This document shows positions 47,991-60,159 of a stretch of DNA of 64,000 nt, in pieces. Position numbers and translations under genes: made by a program. The notes under the pieces are model-generated. The model was not told the origin of the DNA. It searched no databases and saw only the letters and a program-made list of their open reading frames with translations. The DNA comes from Cheilinus undulatus. Lineage: Eukaryota; Chordata; Actinopteri; Labriformes; Labridae. The stretch is taken from the NCBI RefSeq assembly GCF_018320785.1, contig NC_054869.1, positions 19,478,698 to 19,542,697 of the forward strand, read 5' to 3'. Within the stretch, counting starts at the first letter, position 1, and every line of letters begins with the position of its first letter.

Positions 47991-48757
47991 ATTTAGGGCA
48001 CTCTCACACTAGGCCATCCGTACCGTGCCTTGGCCCATTTCAACCTAAAGTCTGGTACGTTTGGCCAGTGTTAGTGCAATCGTTCTGTGCTTCAGCGTGG
48101 CACGCTTCGCAGCATGGAAGGATGAGGTGGGCCTAAACATGGCACGGATGCAGATGAAGGAACACAAGTGCAGGAATGTGACATAACATGAAGTAACAAC
48201 AAGAGTACTGGCCTCAGAGCACAGAAAGCACACCAGACAGCAGCTGCATGCTAGAGACAGCAGGATTTTTTCTAGAAAGACAGCGGGAGCTATAAATTTT
48301 GTCTCACTATATTTCAACAAGTTACAAAGATTTTATAAGAGCTGAAGAATTTAACTTTGCACGGCTCCACTATGACCTTGTTCTAACGGATCCCAGTCCA
48401 GTCCACATTTCTGACCGGTTTCTGGCAAAGTCAGCCTTTAACGACTGTGAGAGGTTTTATTGTTTGTGAAATAAAGCTTCTTTCCTTGTTTGAGCCACAA
48501 ACAGCAGATCACAGGATAACAAACAACTTTGATCCTCCGTGTGTAAAGGAGAATGCCACATACACGGATAAGTGTGTGCAGAGGTTAATCTCACAGCTGA
48601 TTTAACCTCTCTTATTATAAAATTATAATATCATACTATCATCCCCTGAATCAACTTACCTTTAATTCTATTTCATGTTGTCAAGAAGTGAAATTGTGGT
48701 CTTGGTTGCTGATGTTTAAACGGGACATCGTTTATTAATCCTGTGGCATTTTCACTT

Positions 48758-49369
48758 CACTGTACAACGCAACATCAATTTTACTCAGGAACATTGAGTT
48801 GAAATAATTCAGTTTTTTGTAACCTGTTCTAAATACTTATTATAAACAAGTTACTTGTGCTTCTTGGCCATAACAGCTAAAGGGCTCAATTTACTGTAGT
48901 TTACTTGGTTTAAACAAATTAAGTAAAAAGGGGGTAAAATGGAGTTGTGTTTACTTACAAATCCAAAACAGCGTTTTCAACTCTATTTTTATGAACTGAT
49001 AGAATTCATTTTAGTTTTAAGTGAACATTAGTCAAACAATTTAAGTATATCTATAATATCTATAATTGAACTTATCTGTATTTACAATGCACTAAAAATA
49101 TTAAGTATTGCACACTCAAAGTCGATGATTTAGCCTAAGTCCTGCAAACTTAAATTAACATTTGAATCTCAGGTTTGAGCACTTAAAATAATTGGTTTTA
49201 AACTAGTAGTGAATACTAAAAAAAGGTTATGTAGAGCGAGTACTGCACACTAAAAACAAACAAGTTTTTTTTAACTCACAAAAGTCAAATGTAGTTTACT
49301 TCTTATTTTTGAGGCAACGAGTTTCCATATTTTATTTTAAGTAAACTCAACTTATTTTGTTTTACAGTG
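48758..49369. mobile_element. 0.6-kb TIR element nested in the 2-kb transposon
   Basis: Starts CACTGTACAACGCAAC and ends TTATTTTGTTTTACAGTG, imperfect inverted ends of the CACTGTAAAA type. The interior has repeated AACTTAT/AGTAAACTC motifs. A related fragment occurs at 54780-54917. Confidence 0.65.
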
Positions 49370-49410
49370 TTCTAGCTCTCATCAGATGGTAAAATTGCTC
49401 TTGTCGCGGT

Positions 49411-49432
49411 AAAAAAAAAAAAAAAAAAAAAA
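49411..49432. repeat. Poly-A tract
   Basis: An uninterrupted A run of about 22 bp after GCGGT, inside the 2-kb TIR transposon. It could mark a retroposed 3' end, but no source was recognised. Confidence 0.6.
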
Positions 49433-50793
49433 TTTACTGAACATTTAGTCCTGCTCTGGATACAGGCTGTCCTATGACAGGAGAGCTTGTTTGGTGCAGC
49501 ACTGAAAGGCATCCAAAATTACGCTGAGAGATGGCACAGTTCATGGTGCATAAAGGAATGCCAGGGGGATTCAGATAGTACACGAACATGCAAAAGAACA
49601 ACTGTAGGTGCTCATATGAGTTACAAAGTCTGGGTTTCATTCAGCAGAAATGCTTGGAACTCTGATCAGGCTCCAGATTATACGCTCCACTCTTGCTCCT
49701 CACTGGGCTCTGTATAGTTAACATAGCTACTGATCCCAGGTCAGGTGAAATAACCCCGGTGTCAAATCAGATATTGTATAAATCTGTTGCTGTTTTACAG
49801 CCAAAAAACAACACTTATGTATACTGAGTCCTCAACAAGTATAAGACCTGGATGCGTTGAGCAGTGTGAGTGCGGGCCAAAGGGAGGAGAGGGGAGGGGG
49901 TCAAATGGGCTTCAGCACGTTTAGAATACGGCACAGAATGGATGTCCTAGTGTGGGTGTGCCCTTAGAATGCTGACAAATCCACACCATTTGGACAAAAA
50001 CAAGAAAAATCTACCAAAAAAAGTCATCCTATAGAGTCAACATCATTTATAATACGTAAATGTTCTTAAAGTGTCCTATTCCTTTTGAAACCAACATACC
50101 AGTGGTCAATAACATCTCCATCTTCCCCCCTAAAAAAGGCAGAAACTGTCTGTTGTTTAAAGTGATATAACAAAGGTAGAGGAATTTAGAAATTTTTTTT
50201 TGAATTGACACAAGAACAATCAATGAAAAGCAAGTTGTATGGTACAAGAAATTTACAAGAAATGCCCTGTAAGCCACCCCCTTGCTCCAACTATGTCATG
50301 TGTACTAAAGTGCATTTACTTTGTACCTGAATGCCTAAGATGCACTGTTGATCCCTTATAATCCATTGTCTGAACGACCCCATGGATTCATCAATTCATC
50401 TGGCACCCACTCTCTCAGGTGTACATCATGTTGGACAAAAGCATCTGTAAGTGAAACTTTACTTTTGTAACGTAGCCCAGCACCAGTTTCAGACATTATA
50501 ATAACATCACTTTCTTTTGTGTAATACTGAGTGATAAGTATTCATTTCACTGTCTTTAAATACCATTTAAAAATCCTCACAAAGGCTTAATGGTCCATTG
50601 CTAAAGAATAATGCAAAAAAGAGCCCAGTTTCAGTGCTTTTCTACTCTACAACATGGATATATTTTAGAGTGTTCCCCATCTTCTATGTAGTGAATGGAA
50701 TATCTTTGGTTTTTGAGTTTGAAAAGTTGGACAACAACAAGTTTATTAAGTGAGAAGAGTAATAAAGATACTTAACAGTCACAATTTAACACC

Positions 50794-51677
50794 ATGACTG
50801 TTAGGTGGTCATCAGAGTAACTCTGTGACTGTTGAGTGGTCATCAGAGTAACTCTGTGACTGCTGAGTGGTCATCAGAGTAACTCTGTGACTGTTGAGTG
50901 GTCATCAGAGTGACTCTGTGACTGTTGAGTGGTCATCAGAGTAACTCTGTGACTGTTGAGTGGTCAACAGATTAACTCTGTGACTGTTAGGTGGTCATCA
51001 GAGGAACTCTGTGACTATTAAGTGGTCATCAGAGTAACTCTGACTGTTGAGTGGTCATCAGAGTAACTCTGTGACTGTTGGGTGGTCAGGAGAGTAACTC
51101 TGTGACTGTTGAATGATCATCAGAGTAACTCTGACTGTTGAGTGGTCATCAGAGTAACTCTGAGACTATTGAGTGTTGAGTGGCCATCGGAGTAACTCTG
51201 TGACTGTTGAGTGGTCATCAGAGTAACTCTGACTGTTGAGTGGTCATCAGAGTAACTCTGTGACTGTTGGGTGGTCATGAGAGTAACTCTGTGACTGTTG
51301 AATGATCATCAGAGTAACTCTGACTGTTGAGTGGTCATCAGAATAACTCTGTGACTGTTGAGTGGTCATCAGATCAACTTTGTAACTGTTGAGTGGTCAT
51401 CAGAGTAACTCTGTGACTGTTGAGTGGTCATCAGAGTAACTCTGTGACTGTTAGGTGGTCATCAGAGTAACTCTGTGACTGTTAGGTGGTCATCAAAGTA
51501 ACTCTGTGTCTGTTGAGTGGTCATCAGAATAACTCTGTGTCTGTTGAGTGGTCATCAGAGTAACGCTGTGTTTGTTGAGTGGTCATCAGAATAACTCTGT
51601 GTCTGTTGAGTGGTCATCAGAGTAACTCTGTGACTGTTGAGTGGTCATCAGAGTAACTCTGTGACTGCTGAGTGGGC
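50794..51677. repeat. 31-bp satellite array with higher-order structure
   Basis: About 28 head-to-tail copies of a 31-bp unit, GTAACTCTGTGACTGTTGAG plus TGGTCATCAGA. Some units lack GT and measure 29 bp. A block of distinctive variants (GGGTGGTCAGGAG, then GAATGATCATC, then the short unit) recurs after about 189 bp (51041 and 51230), showing higher-order duplication. Edges fade at ACCATGACTG and AGTGGGCAAAG. Confidence 0.95.
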
Positions 51678-51679
51678 AA

Positions 51680-52720
51680 AGCAGAGGGATACGTTTTGTG
51701 TTTCTTACTGGTGATTCCATCTTGCAAAGTTCCCGTCTGAACTGTTTGGGTTGGTTGGTTGGGCCCTGTTTGAAAGTGACAGGACCAATCAGTGATGAGG
51801 GGCAGTCCATTCAGGTGCGGCCGAGTTGTGACGCAAGCAAGCAGCAACAACAGGCTGGTGCTGTTATGGCAGAAGACATTAGCGTGGATGCTGCTAAAGC
51901 ACCAGTTTTATCACAACTTGACTACATTTTTTTGTTAAAAGAAGAACAAAGAACAGCAGTGAGTTGTTTTCTTTTCAAAAATGACAAAAGTTGTGTACTG
52001 CAATGTCTATTGTTGCCATAGTTCGTGTTATGCAGTTCAATATGGAGTTTATTCCTTGGTAGCTGCGCATGTACAGCTTGGTGGTGGCAACGTCCTGTGT
52101 TTTGGGGTTCTGACTGGCCCGTAAAGACGCGACAGACAGAACGTTCATCCAATCACCCTCCAAGTTTTTTTTTTCAAAGGCTCTGCCCTTTCCCAAACAT
52201 TCCCAAAAATTCTCACCTGGGGACCAACTTCAACATGGCAAGGATGGTGCACGGAAGTGTCTGGAAGGGCACTTTCTGGGTCAAAGTTCATCTTTCTCTA
52301 TGTGTTACTTATAGTCAATGTAGTAACTTTACTTTGGGAGGCATGATTGTTAAAAATTCAACTGTGTAAAAGACATAATTGAAGTACTTTATATGAAATA
52401 TATAATTATATCTTTTATATATATTATATACATGTTTTACCTTGAGCCTTATTAAAAATATATTTCCACTTCTTAAACATAATAAGTTACAACAAATACT
52501 TTAAGTACTTTAATTTTGTTTGGTTTTACGGTGTGTAATGTAATATGTACAACTTTTGGTGGACACAGAGCTGTCACATTGTTTCTCATAGCCACATTTA
52601 TGAATTTCTTAAGAATGAATGAAGGCCATGGGAAATGAGACAGTCCAGCAAACCTGAGATTGACAAAAGGATTCCTCTGAATTACTTTTTTAGAATTTGA
52701 CATTCACAAGTTTTTTGTGT
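51680..52720. other. Intergenic stretch with no recognised gene
   Basis: Several short open frames occur on both strands (for example 51698-52021) with no family match. Nothing else assignable. Confidence 0.4.
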
Positions 52721-52849
52721 TTGAGTCCCTAAGAGAATACCCAACTCTGTAATCTCTCCCTGTAGGAGTATGATGGATGTCTCCCTCCCTCCTCACTGTC
52801 CAGCCTGGAGGCTGGCACGCGCTCCACTTTATGAATGGATGGGTGTGGC

Positions 52850-53061
52850 ACTGCTGCCTGTGTCGTCACTGCGCTCGCGGACAGACGCTGGCGTGCTGTG
52901 GGTAAAGGCTGGTCTACAGTGAGGCATATTATCTGGGCTCTGCCACTGCTTGGGAGAGACAGCAAGAGAGGGTGAGGGGAGGAGAGGATAGAGAGAAAGA
53001 GAAACAGACAGCGGCGGCAGCCCACTCCCCAGCGAGGACTAAACTTCTGGCGACAAATTTG
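52850..53061 (+). other. Candidate untranslated first exon of a gene extending to the right
   Basis: A locally CpG-containing stretch (GTCACTGCGCTCGCGGACAG, GACAGCGGCGGCAGCC) ends in AAATTTG before a consensus donor GTGAGA at 53062. The upstream limit is a guess. No matching coding exon was found to the right within the window. Confidence 0.3.
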
Positions 53062-53741
53062 GTGAGACAGGGGGGACTTGGAGAGAGACAGAGGGCAAAT
53101 GGTCTTTTATTTTCAAATATGCTTGTATCATTTTAGGCTAGACACATCAGATCAAATAGAAATGATGAGGGATGATGAGATCAGACAGATGTGATAAGGA
53201 CGAGCCGATCAAAATTCGGGGTATAATCACTCCTGCATCTGTGTTGTAAAGTCAGTCATTATTTGAGAAAAATAACAGTGTAATCCAGCCATGTCGAGAC
53301 GCTCTGCTGTGTAAGAAAAACAAACAGACAGACAAAAGAAAGTGGAGGCAAAGGTTCCCCCTCCTCCATGTGCTCCCTCCTCGTAGGTGCGACTGAAACA
53401 ACAAAGGGACGTGGAAAAAACTCGCATCAGGACCACTGCCCAGGCAGATCGCAGAGCACAACAGCTCTCAGAGAAGATCATGTCTTCACATTTTGCAATA
53501 TGCAGCCGTCTTCGTGTAATTACATTCCTCCCGACGTCTCTGGGCTGCAACAGTCGGGAGTGTTTTTCTTCTGTCACTTCTGGCAGATCTTCACCAAACA
53601 CGCGCGTTTAGAAACCAAGCCGGTCATTTGAGCACGTTCAAGTCCAGGCTGAAAAAAGAGGAGCATGTGTTATGATTAGATGTTGTCGTCCAGACTGGAG
53701 GAATGCTCTGAAGTGATCGAATGTGTGTTTGTGCCTTGCAG

Positions 53742-53898
53742 TTTAATGGGGAGAAGCAGGAGACGAGCGCTGCTGCTGCCCAGAATAAACTGAAGAGAGA
53801 AAAAGCAGCGGAGAGAGAGAGACAGAAAGAGAGAGAGAGAGAGAGGTGTGAACCGAAAGTGGACGTCGAGCCGAGAGAGACACAAGCTGATTCCAGAG
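53742..53898 (+). other. Candidate exon (leader or coding) with AG and GT borders
   Basis: Preceded by GTGCCTTGCAG and followed by GTGAAT. One frame is open throughout and reads as a Lys/Arg/Glu-rich coiled-coil-like stretch (KREKAAERERQKERERERCE), but this partly reflects a (GA)n tract at 53814-53844. Recognised family: none. It could be the second leader exon of the gene suggested at 52.85-53.06 kb. Confidence 0.3.
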
Positions 53899-54554
53899 GT
53901 GAATGTCTTTAAAGGTAGGAGGAATTGTTTTTACGCATAGTTGTGTTTTTCTAATGATGTAAACTGGATACTTACAACAGCACGCGCTCCAAAGCAGACC
54001 ACATGTGGATAGACAGGCGAGGGGTTGCATAACGGTTCACTTAGATTGTGTTGTGCTCAGTTTTGGACTTACAGACTAGACTGACGCTGAACTTGAACAG
54101 CCTGGTTTCTAAGCTCTGTTTACAGTAAGTGACGCTTTTTAAAGAGTTTTTCTAGAGTTGCTCGTGGATCTTTACCAAACTCGTCTTTAGCTGTCTGTAT
54201 CTGCACCAGTGTCTTTGGGGATGTAGAGAACTTATGTCATATTATTCTAAGTTCACTTTCTACACTTCATGCTGACTGTGGTAAAAAGAAGATTGTGGGT
54301 GTGTCCCTTTTTTTTTTAACCAAGAAAGTCAGGGAAAAGCCACTGTTATAAACCGGTGCCTTAAAGGAACAGTTACACATTTTTTTGGAAGCCAACTTCT
54401 GCAATTATGTATTAATACTTTATTTCAGTCTTATGAAACAAGACGTCTTAACTGAAAAACAGAAGAGATTCCATAAAACTTCACACTGGATAAACAGATA
54501 AATAAAATGTCATTTAAAAGTAAGTGATTTTTAACTCAAATTGCGATAAATATA

Positions 54555-54620
54555 ATCTAGATCAGTAGTTCTCAGCTGGTGGGCCATGACCCAAAAGTAG
54601 GTGGAGTCAAAACTGTTAAA
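54555..54620. mobile_element. hAT MITE end fragment
   Basis: AGTAGTTCTCAGCTGGTGGG with CCATGACCCAAAAGTAGGT is a diverged CAGTGGTTCTCAACTGGTGGG terminus, a common fish hAT end. The opposite end was not found. Confidence 0.5.
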
Positions 54621-54779
54621 AAATCTCATTTTTTTTAAACTTTAAAAACATGTTTTCAGACTACCTTCAAATTTGGGTATTGAAATGATCAGGGACATTA
54701 ACTTTGATTATTCATTCAGAACAAAAAAAAATCTTATTTCAGCTGATTTATTTTGGGAACACCAAAAGCTTCAAAATTA

Positions 54780-54917
54780 AATTAAGAATTTAGTTCAAAT
54801 GGTAGATGTGACACACTCTGGTAAGACTGAGTTGTGTTTAAGTAACAACATAAAATAGATATGTCAGCTCTATTTTTCTGAGTTGATAGAACACATTTTT
54901 AGTTTTAAGTTAACAGT
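54780..54917. mobile_element. Fragment related to the 48758-49369 TIR element
   Basis: TTGTGTTTAAGTAACAACAT, then CTCTATTTTTCTGAGTTGAT and AGTTTTAAGTTAACAGTAG, parallels 48940-49030. Confidence 0.55.
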
Positions 54918-55224
54918 AGAGTTTTCTTAGAATGCCTTTCGGCAGTGAACACTTTTGCACCTTGAGTGAAGTTGCCCACTAAGTTAGAGGAGTCCCGCCT
55001 GTGGGGACCAATTTCAACACAGCTAGGACGAAGTACTGAACTCTGTGGAAGAGCACTGTCTGGGTTAACCCACCGAGACTGATGTTGTTGTATATAACAA
55101 GAAGATACAAAAAGTTCAATACCTTTTGAACTGTAAATCACAGCCACTATCTAACTTGCCCTGCATCTTGCCATTCTAATGACACTATCTACACCTTTGT
55201 AGCCCTTATAGGGGCAAAAAAAAA

Positions 55225-56265
55225 TCAATCATGGTCAATATAATGTGGCGTTTTGACAAAAAAATACAAAAGAATCTTTAATTTCAAAGTGAAATCAAAT
55301 TTCTACAAAGTAATGTCAATTAAACAAAAATATGTATGGTCAAATAGGTGCATAAATATTCACCCTTTTAAACTGACTGACCTAATTTAACAGAGGTCCA
55401 ACTAGTTGGTACTAATAGTCTCACAATTAGTGAAATTGGGATCACGGGATTGCAATCAATGTGTCTCAAGTGATTGTAATACAAAAACACCTGCATCTGG
55501 AAGGCTTATTAACTGATTAATCGGTATTCCTGGCTACCATTACACCATGAAGACAAAAGAACACTGAGAACACTGGGACAACTCAGAGAAAGGGTTTTTG
55601 AAAAGCATAAATCAATGGATGGACACAAAAAATTTCCAAGGCACTGATCATCCTCCAGAGTTCCGTTAAATCCATCATCATGAATTGGCTAGATCAGGAC
55701 GTCCTCACAATCTGAGGGACCATACAAGAAGGAAACTAGTGAGAGAGGCTGCCAAGACAGTTATGAGTACTCTTCCAACTTCAGCACCTGTGAAGAGACT
55801 CTGAGACTCTGCATACAACCACTGTTGCCCGGGTTCTTCACCAGTCAAAGCTTTATGGGAGCGTGACAATGAGAAAGACGCTGATGAAGAAAACTCATAT
55901 TAAATCTCTAACTAGACTTTGCCCAAAAGGCATGTGGGAGACTTCATGGTCAATTAGAAGAGAGTTCTTTGGTCTGATGAGTCCAAAATGGTGCTACCAA
56001 ACACTGAACTTCCCCACACTTCATCCCTACTGTGAAGCATGATGGTGGCAGCATCATGCTGTGGGGATGCTTCTCGGCAGCCGGCCCTGGAAGGCTTGTA
56101 AAGGTAGAGGTGAGAGGAGCAGTTGTGGTTGGACTTGGTAAGGGCTGTTCGCGCTCGATCCCTGTGCAACCTGACAGAGACTGAGCAGTTTTTCAAAGAA
56201 GAATGGAGTAAAATTTCAGTGTCTGGATGTGCAAGCCTGATTGAGATCTATACTTTTTTATTGGC
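55225..56265 (+). mobile_element. Truncated Tc1-like relic, inverted copy of the 29-30 kb family
   Basis: CATGGTCAATATAATGTGGC near 55231 matches the reverse complement of the subterminal region at 30.76 kb. ATGAAGACAAAAGAACACTG (about 55547) corresponds to the transposase start MKTKEH, here followed by a stop. AGCATGATGGTGGCAGCATC with ATGCTGTGGGGATGCTTCTC matches the [10 protein letters not shown] region. Both termini are missing. Confidence 0.8.
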
Positions 56266-56339
56266 ACTGTATGGCTTATTTCTAAAGTCATCTTGGGGAA
56301 GCAAAGCTGGTTCTCCCATAATAATGTGTTAATTACTGA

Positions 56340-59300
56340 ACATATCTAGAAACAATCCAAATTAACATGTAGTATGTAGTAGAATGTAAACATGTCCTAT
56401 TCAATGATGTAAATATGCTTATTTATCTCCAATCATATGGGTCCAATTTAGGTTAAGACTGCAATATTTTTGATAAGGAGGTTGAAGAGGCTGAACATTT
56501 TTTGGGAGATTTTGGATATGATTTCTCATCAAGGAGATGGTGGTATGTCCTGAGGCTAGACCAGCTGAGAATCACTGACAGAGATTATGCAGAGAAAGAT
56601 ATCAAATTGATATTTTGCAACCAAACTTTAGATCTCATGGTAAGTACCTCAAATTCAGTGGGAAAATGCCTTTTCCTAGCCCTAAACTACACTAATCAGG
56701 CTCTCTTGGTGATAAAATAATCAATCAGAGAGTAAGCGTGCTTTGCAAAGGCTAGTTTACTTGGCCTAGTTAAACACAGACTCCGATATCTCTGCCACCT
56801 GCAGTCGGGGTGAGAGTCCAGCTTGAGGACATAGCTGAAGAGTTGAGTCACTGCAGAGCCAAACAGAGGCTGCTGTTTAGACTGAAACACATAAAGGCTG
56901 AAAAATGAACAAAAACCTAAAAACTCCATCCAGATATCAGCTACAGAACAATGCCCACCGGAGTCAAATATTTTCCAGTTTTTTTGTTTCCCATCTCCTC
57001 ATTTTTTCCTCCGCTGTGAGCAAGGGAACAGATGGTGGGTGTGGGGGGCGTGGGGGCTGTGGGGGGGAGGAGGGGTCTGATGGAGCTGACATCAGTTCCT
57101 CTACTTGCTCAGTCCCACTCCTCTGTGTTTTTCTATCAACTGTGGAATTTGAACCATTCTTCCTTTGGGGTGAGGCCCGTCCCTCCGTCTGAGTAGGTTG
57201 ATTCCAGAGAAGGCTGTGAGTGAGTGTGTGTATGTGTGGGTAACTGGGGCTTTCCAGTACGGTTGCACACCAAACATTCCTGGCTGCTGGACGACTGACT
57301 AGTGGGCCAAGTCCACACAGCTGGGAGTCATATAAGAAGCTGTGTCTTTGTGTGGGTCAAGCAACGCTGCACATGCACAGTTTCAGTTGCATATGCACAT
57401 AAACAGGGGAGCACTCATAATAGAGTCTGCCTGCAGACCACACCCCCTTAAGTTTAACTGTATCCAGACGTATTGTTTGACATATGTATGCATGCCTGAA
57501 AGTATGCAAAGATGGAGAAATAGAAAATGCATGCACACACACATAACCTGCATGCCAATACATTGAGAAGAAAAAACTAACAGAGACTCAGTCACTGCAC
57601 AACAGTGTCTTCTTTTTCTCTCACCAGCACCACATGATGTTTGTCCTCTTACTTAAGTTTTGGACGGAGAGACAGCGTGGTGTGAGGGAGCGAGGGAAAG
57701 AGAGAGAGAAGTGAGTGATTGTGCTGTTGATGGCAACTGTACAGTTTGTTTCTCTCTCACCGGTTGCCTCTTTGGTTGTTTTTAAAACAGGATGTCAGCG
57801 AGAAAAGAGTGTATGGGAAGGTCAAAGAAGGAAAGAAAGAAAAGAGGGTAATCTTTCAAGATGTTAAATAGAAAAATAAAGCTATAGAGGGTGTTAGGAA
57901 TGGAGCAAAAGGAGAAAGGATCCCAAGGAAGAGGGACATAAAGGGGTTGTTGGCAGAGGGCAAATTAGAGCCAAGCAGGCTGAGTGAGAGCCAGAGAGAG
58001 GGAGCGGATGTCAGGCACTAGATTGCATTTGACTGTAAACATGATAAATCACAGGGCCAAAACACATTGCTTGAACCCTCTTTCACCTCACATTTTTTCC
58101 TTGCTTCCTCTTTTAAGTTTGAACTGGGAAAAAATGGAAAACATTTAAAAAGATGAAACGTAAATAGAACCAGTAACCCTTAGCATTTGTCCTTTCAGAT
58201 GAGGAAGAACTGGTACTTCCCTTTGAGAAAGCCAGAACTTTAACCACATGTAAAACACCTTTAAACATCTGCTTTTAATTCCTCATTTGTGGTTATCTAC
58301 TGTGCTGTATCATTAGCACACACTCCCTCTTTTTATACATCATTATGTGTGTTTGAGCAGCTCAGGCCTCCGCAGCTGGTCTGAATTAAACATTAAAAAC
58401 ACTAAAAATAATGCTAATAAACAGCACAGTCTCGACTGCATCTTTTTAGAAATACTTCCAAGATGATTTCCTGTATGTGGTTAAACACACCTTTCCGAGG
58501 CCAGGCAGTCCATGTGTGGGAATGAGCTGCATCTCTGTATGTGTTGACAGTCGTGGATAAGAAGGTGTCGCATTGCCAGCGAGGACAGCACAGGCCCGGG
58601 CAGGGCCGCTGCAGCAAGGCGACAGGAGATAAGAGAGCCAGCTCATTTCAGGGAGGGTGTTTACGTCTGGTGGTGGCCACTTAGACAGCTCCGCGCTGGT
58701 CTCAGGCCAGGGTCTGACAGGCCGTGGTCCAGAGATACAGGATAGGGAGGCATGTTACACAATCTCACTATGTACAGAATGTGGGGAAAGAGTTCTGGGT
58801 CAAAGGTTCTTAGCAGTCTTTCATTTTTTTGTGTAGTAGTGCATGCATTTGGATTCATATTAATAAACAGAACTATTATATTTTTAGCTCCTTAAATTCA
58901 ACTAAAAACTGAACTTTAGTGGCCTTTGACATGTATAACTGCATGACCCTCAGGTTAAGTTTCTGTTACTCTGACACCATCACCTGTAGGAAGCTCTGCC
59001 AGGTCATATAGTCAGCATCATGCAGCTTCAAAGTGATGAAGTATGACAGACATGAGATAGGGTCAGGGTCAGGTCTAGCTAACATTCCAGCTGAATTAGA
59101 GCAAGCCAGCTCTTATGACGAAAGTGTCTGGTGTTGATAATGAGAAATAGGACTGTCCGTAGGCTCAAGGCTTATGGCTAATGTTTACATACACTTCACA
59201 TTCTGAAAAATGTACAAACACTCCTCATCCAGCAGTGAATATATCTGTCTTTGCTCTGCTTAATTTCTCTCTGAGTCGATGATTGTGTGTGCGTCTGTAT

Positions 59301-60150
59301 GTGTGTTCAGAATAAGACAGCATGTTATGCCACAGACACCAAGAGGCACAGCTTGGTAGCTTGGCTGAAGCTCCTCTCTATTTATGTGTGTGCTCTTCTG
59401 TGTGTCATGGTGGTACGGATGTATCACTGCAACAAATATATCTTCCTGTATATCTACGTGTGATTATGCATGCATATTTTTGTATGTGTGCAACTCTATA
59501 TGCAATTTGATGCCTGGGTGTCTCTTTCTTTAGCATCTGCTCCTCTCATTTGTGGCAGAAAGCCGATCCCCTAGGGTGAATTGGCTCCAAAGTCATATGA
59601 CTGAGGGTATGCCAATGAGGTATTTCAGTTCGCTTGTGCTGCAATCACAGATTGCATTTCATCCATAAGTTCTCAGAGGGTTTGATAAAGATAGATATGT
59701 GTGGTTTGAGCATGGTTTTATGGGTGTGGATTTTATTGCCTCCCCTGCTAGACTAAAGAGGCTGACCTGCACTGACTTCTTCCCATGTCTGTAAGGGAGC
59801 AAACAGTCCCATATGTCTGGCTTCTGTGTTATTAACACGCCTTGATGATCTCAGGCGTCTCTCATTCTTAGTGCTGGGCTGTCTTCGTTATCTTCCTTTT
59901 TGTTCTTACATCATGTCTGCTGGTCTGTCCAGCTGATTTCTCATCACCCCATCAAACACTATTCAGCATTTATGCCTTTTATTAATGAAAGATTTAAAAA
60001 CAGCATCTTCAGCAACAACAGGAACTGGGTTCACTTAAGTGATCATCCATAAAGCTATAGCAAGGAAGGTACCACTATGCATTTGATGTACGATGCAATG
60101 CAATAGGATACGATGTCACGTGTGCTACATTACATTGTTTTTTGATGATG
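56340..60150. other. Intergenic stretch with no recognised gene
   Basis: Contains a G-rich run (57030-57085) and a short GT-rich tract (57215-57245). Purine-rich GAGA/GGAAA segments lie between 57660 and 58010. Short frames without similarity only. Confidence 0.45.
57030..57085 (+). repeat. G-rich run with G-quadruplex potential
   Basis: GGTGGGTGTGGGGGGCGTGG, then GGGCTGTGGGGGGGAGGAGG: at least four runs of three or more G separated by 1-4 bases. Confidence 0.6.
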
Positions 60151-60159
60151 CAATTTTAT

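Larger units (their letters stand above)
47994..49966. mobile_element. 2-kb TIR transposon (non-autonomous), containing a second TIR element
   Basis: The left end TAGGGCACTCTCACACTAGG, then CCATCCGTACCGTGCC, and the right end GGCACAGAATGGATGTCCTA, then GTGTGGGTGTGCCCTTA, are inverted repeats of about 36 bp. No transposase frame is recognisable. A distinct 0.6-kb TIR element lies inside at 48758-49369. Target duplication not resolved. Confidence 0.8.
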
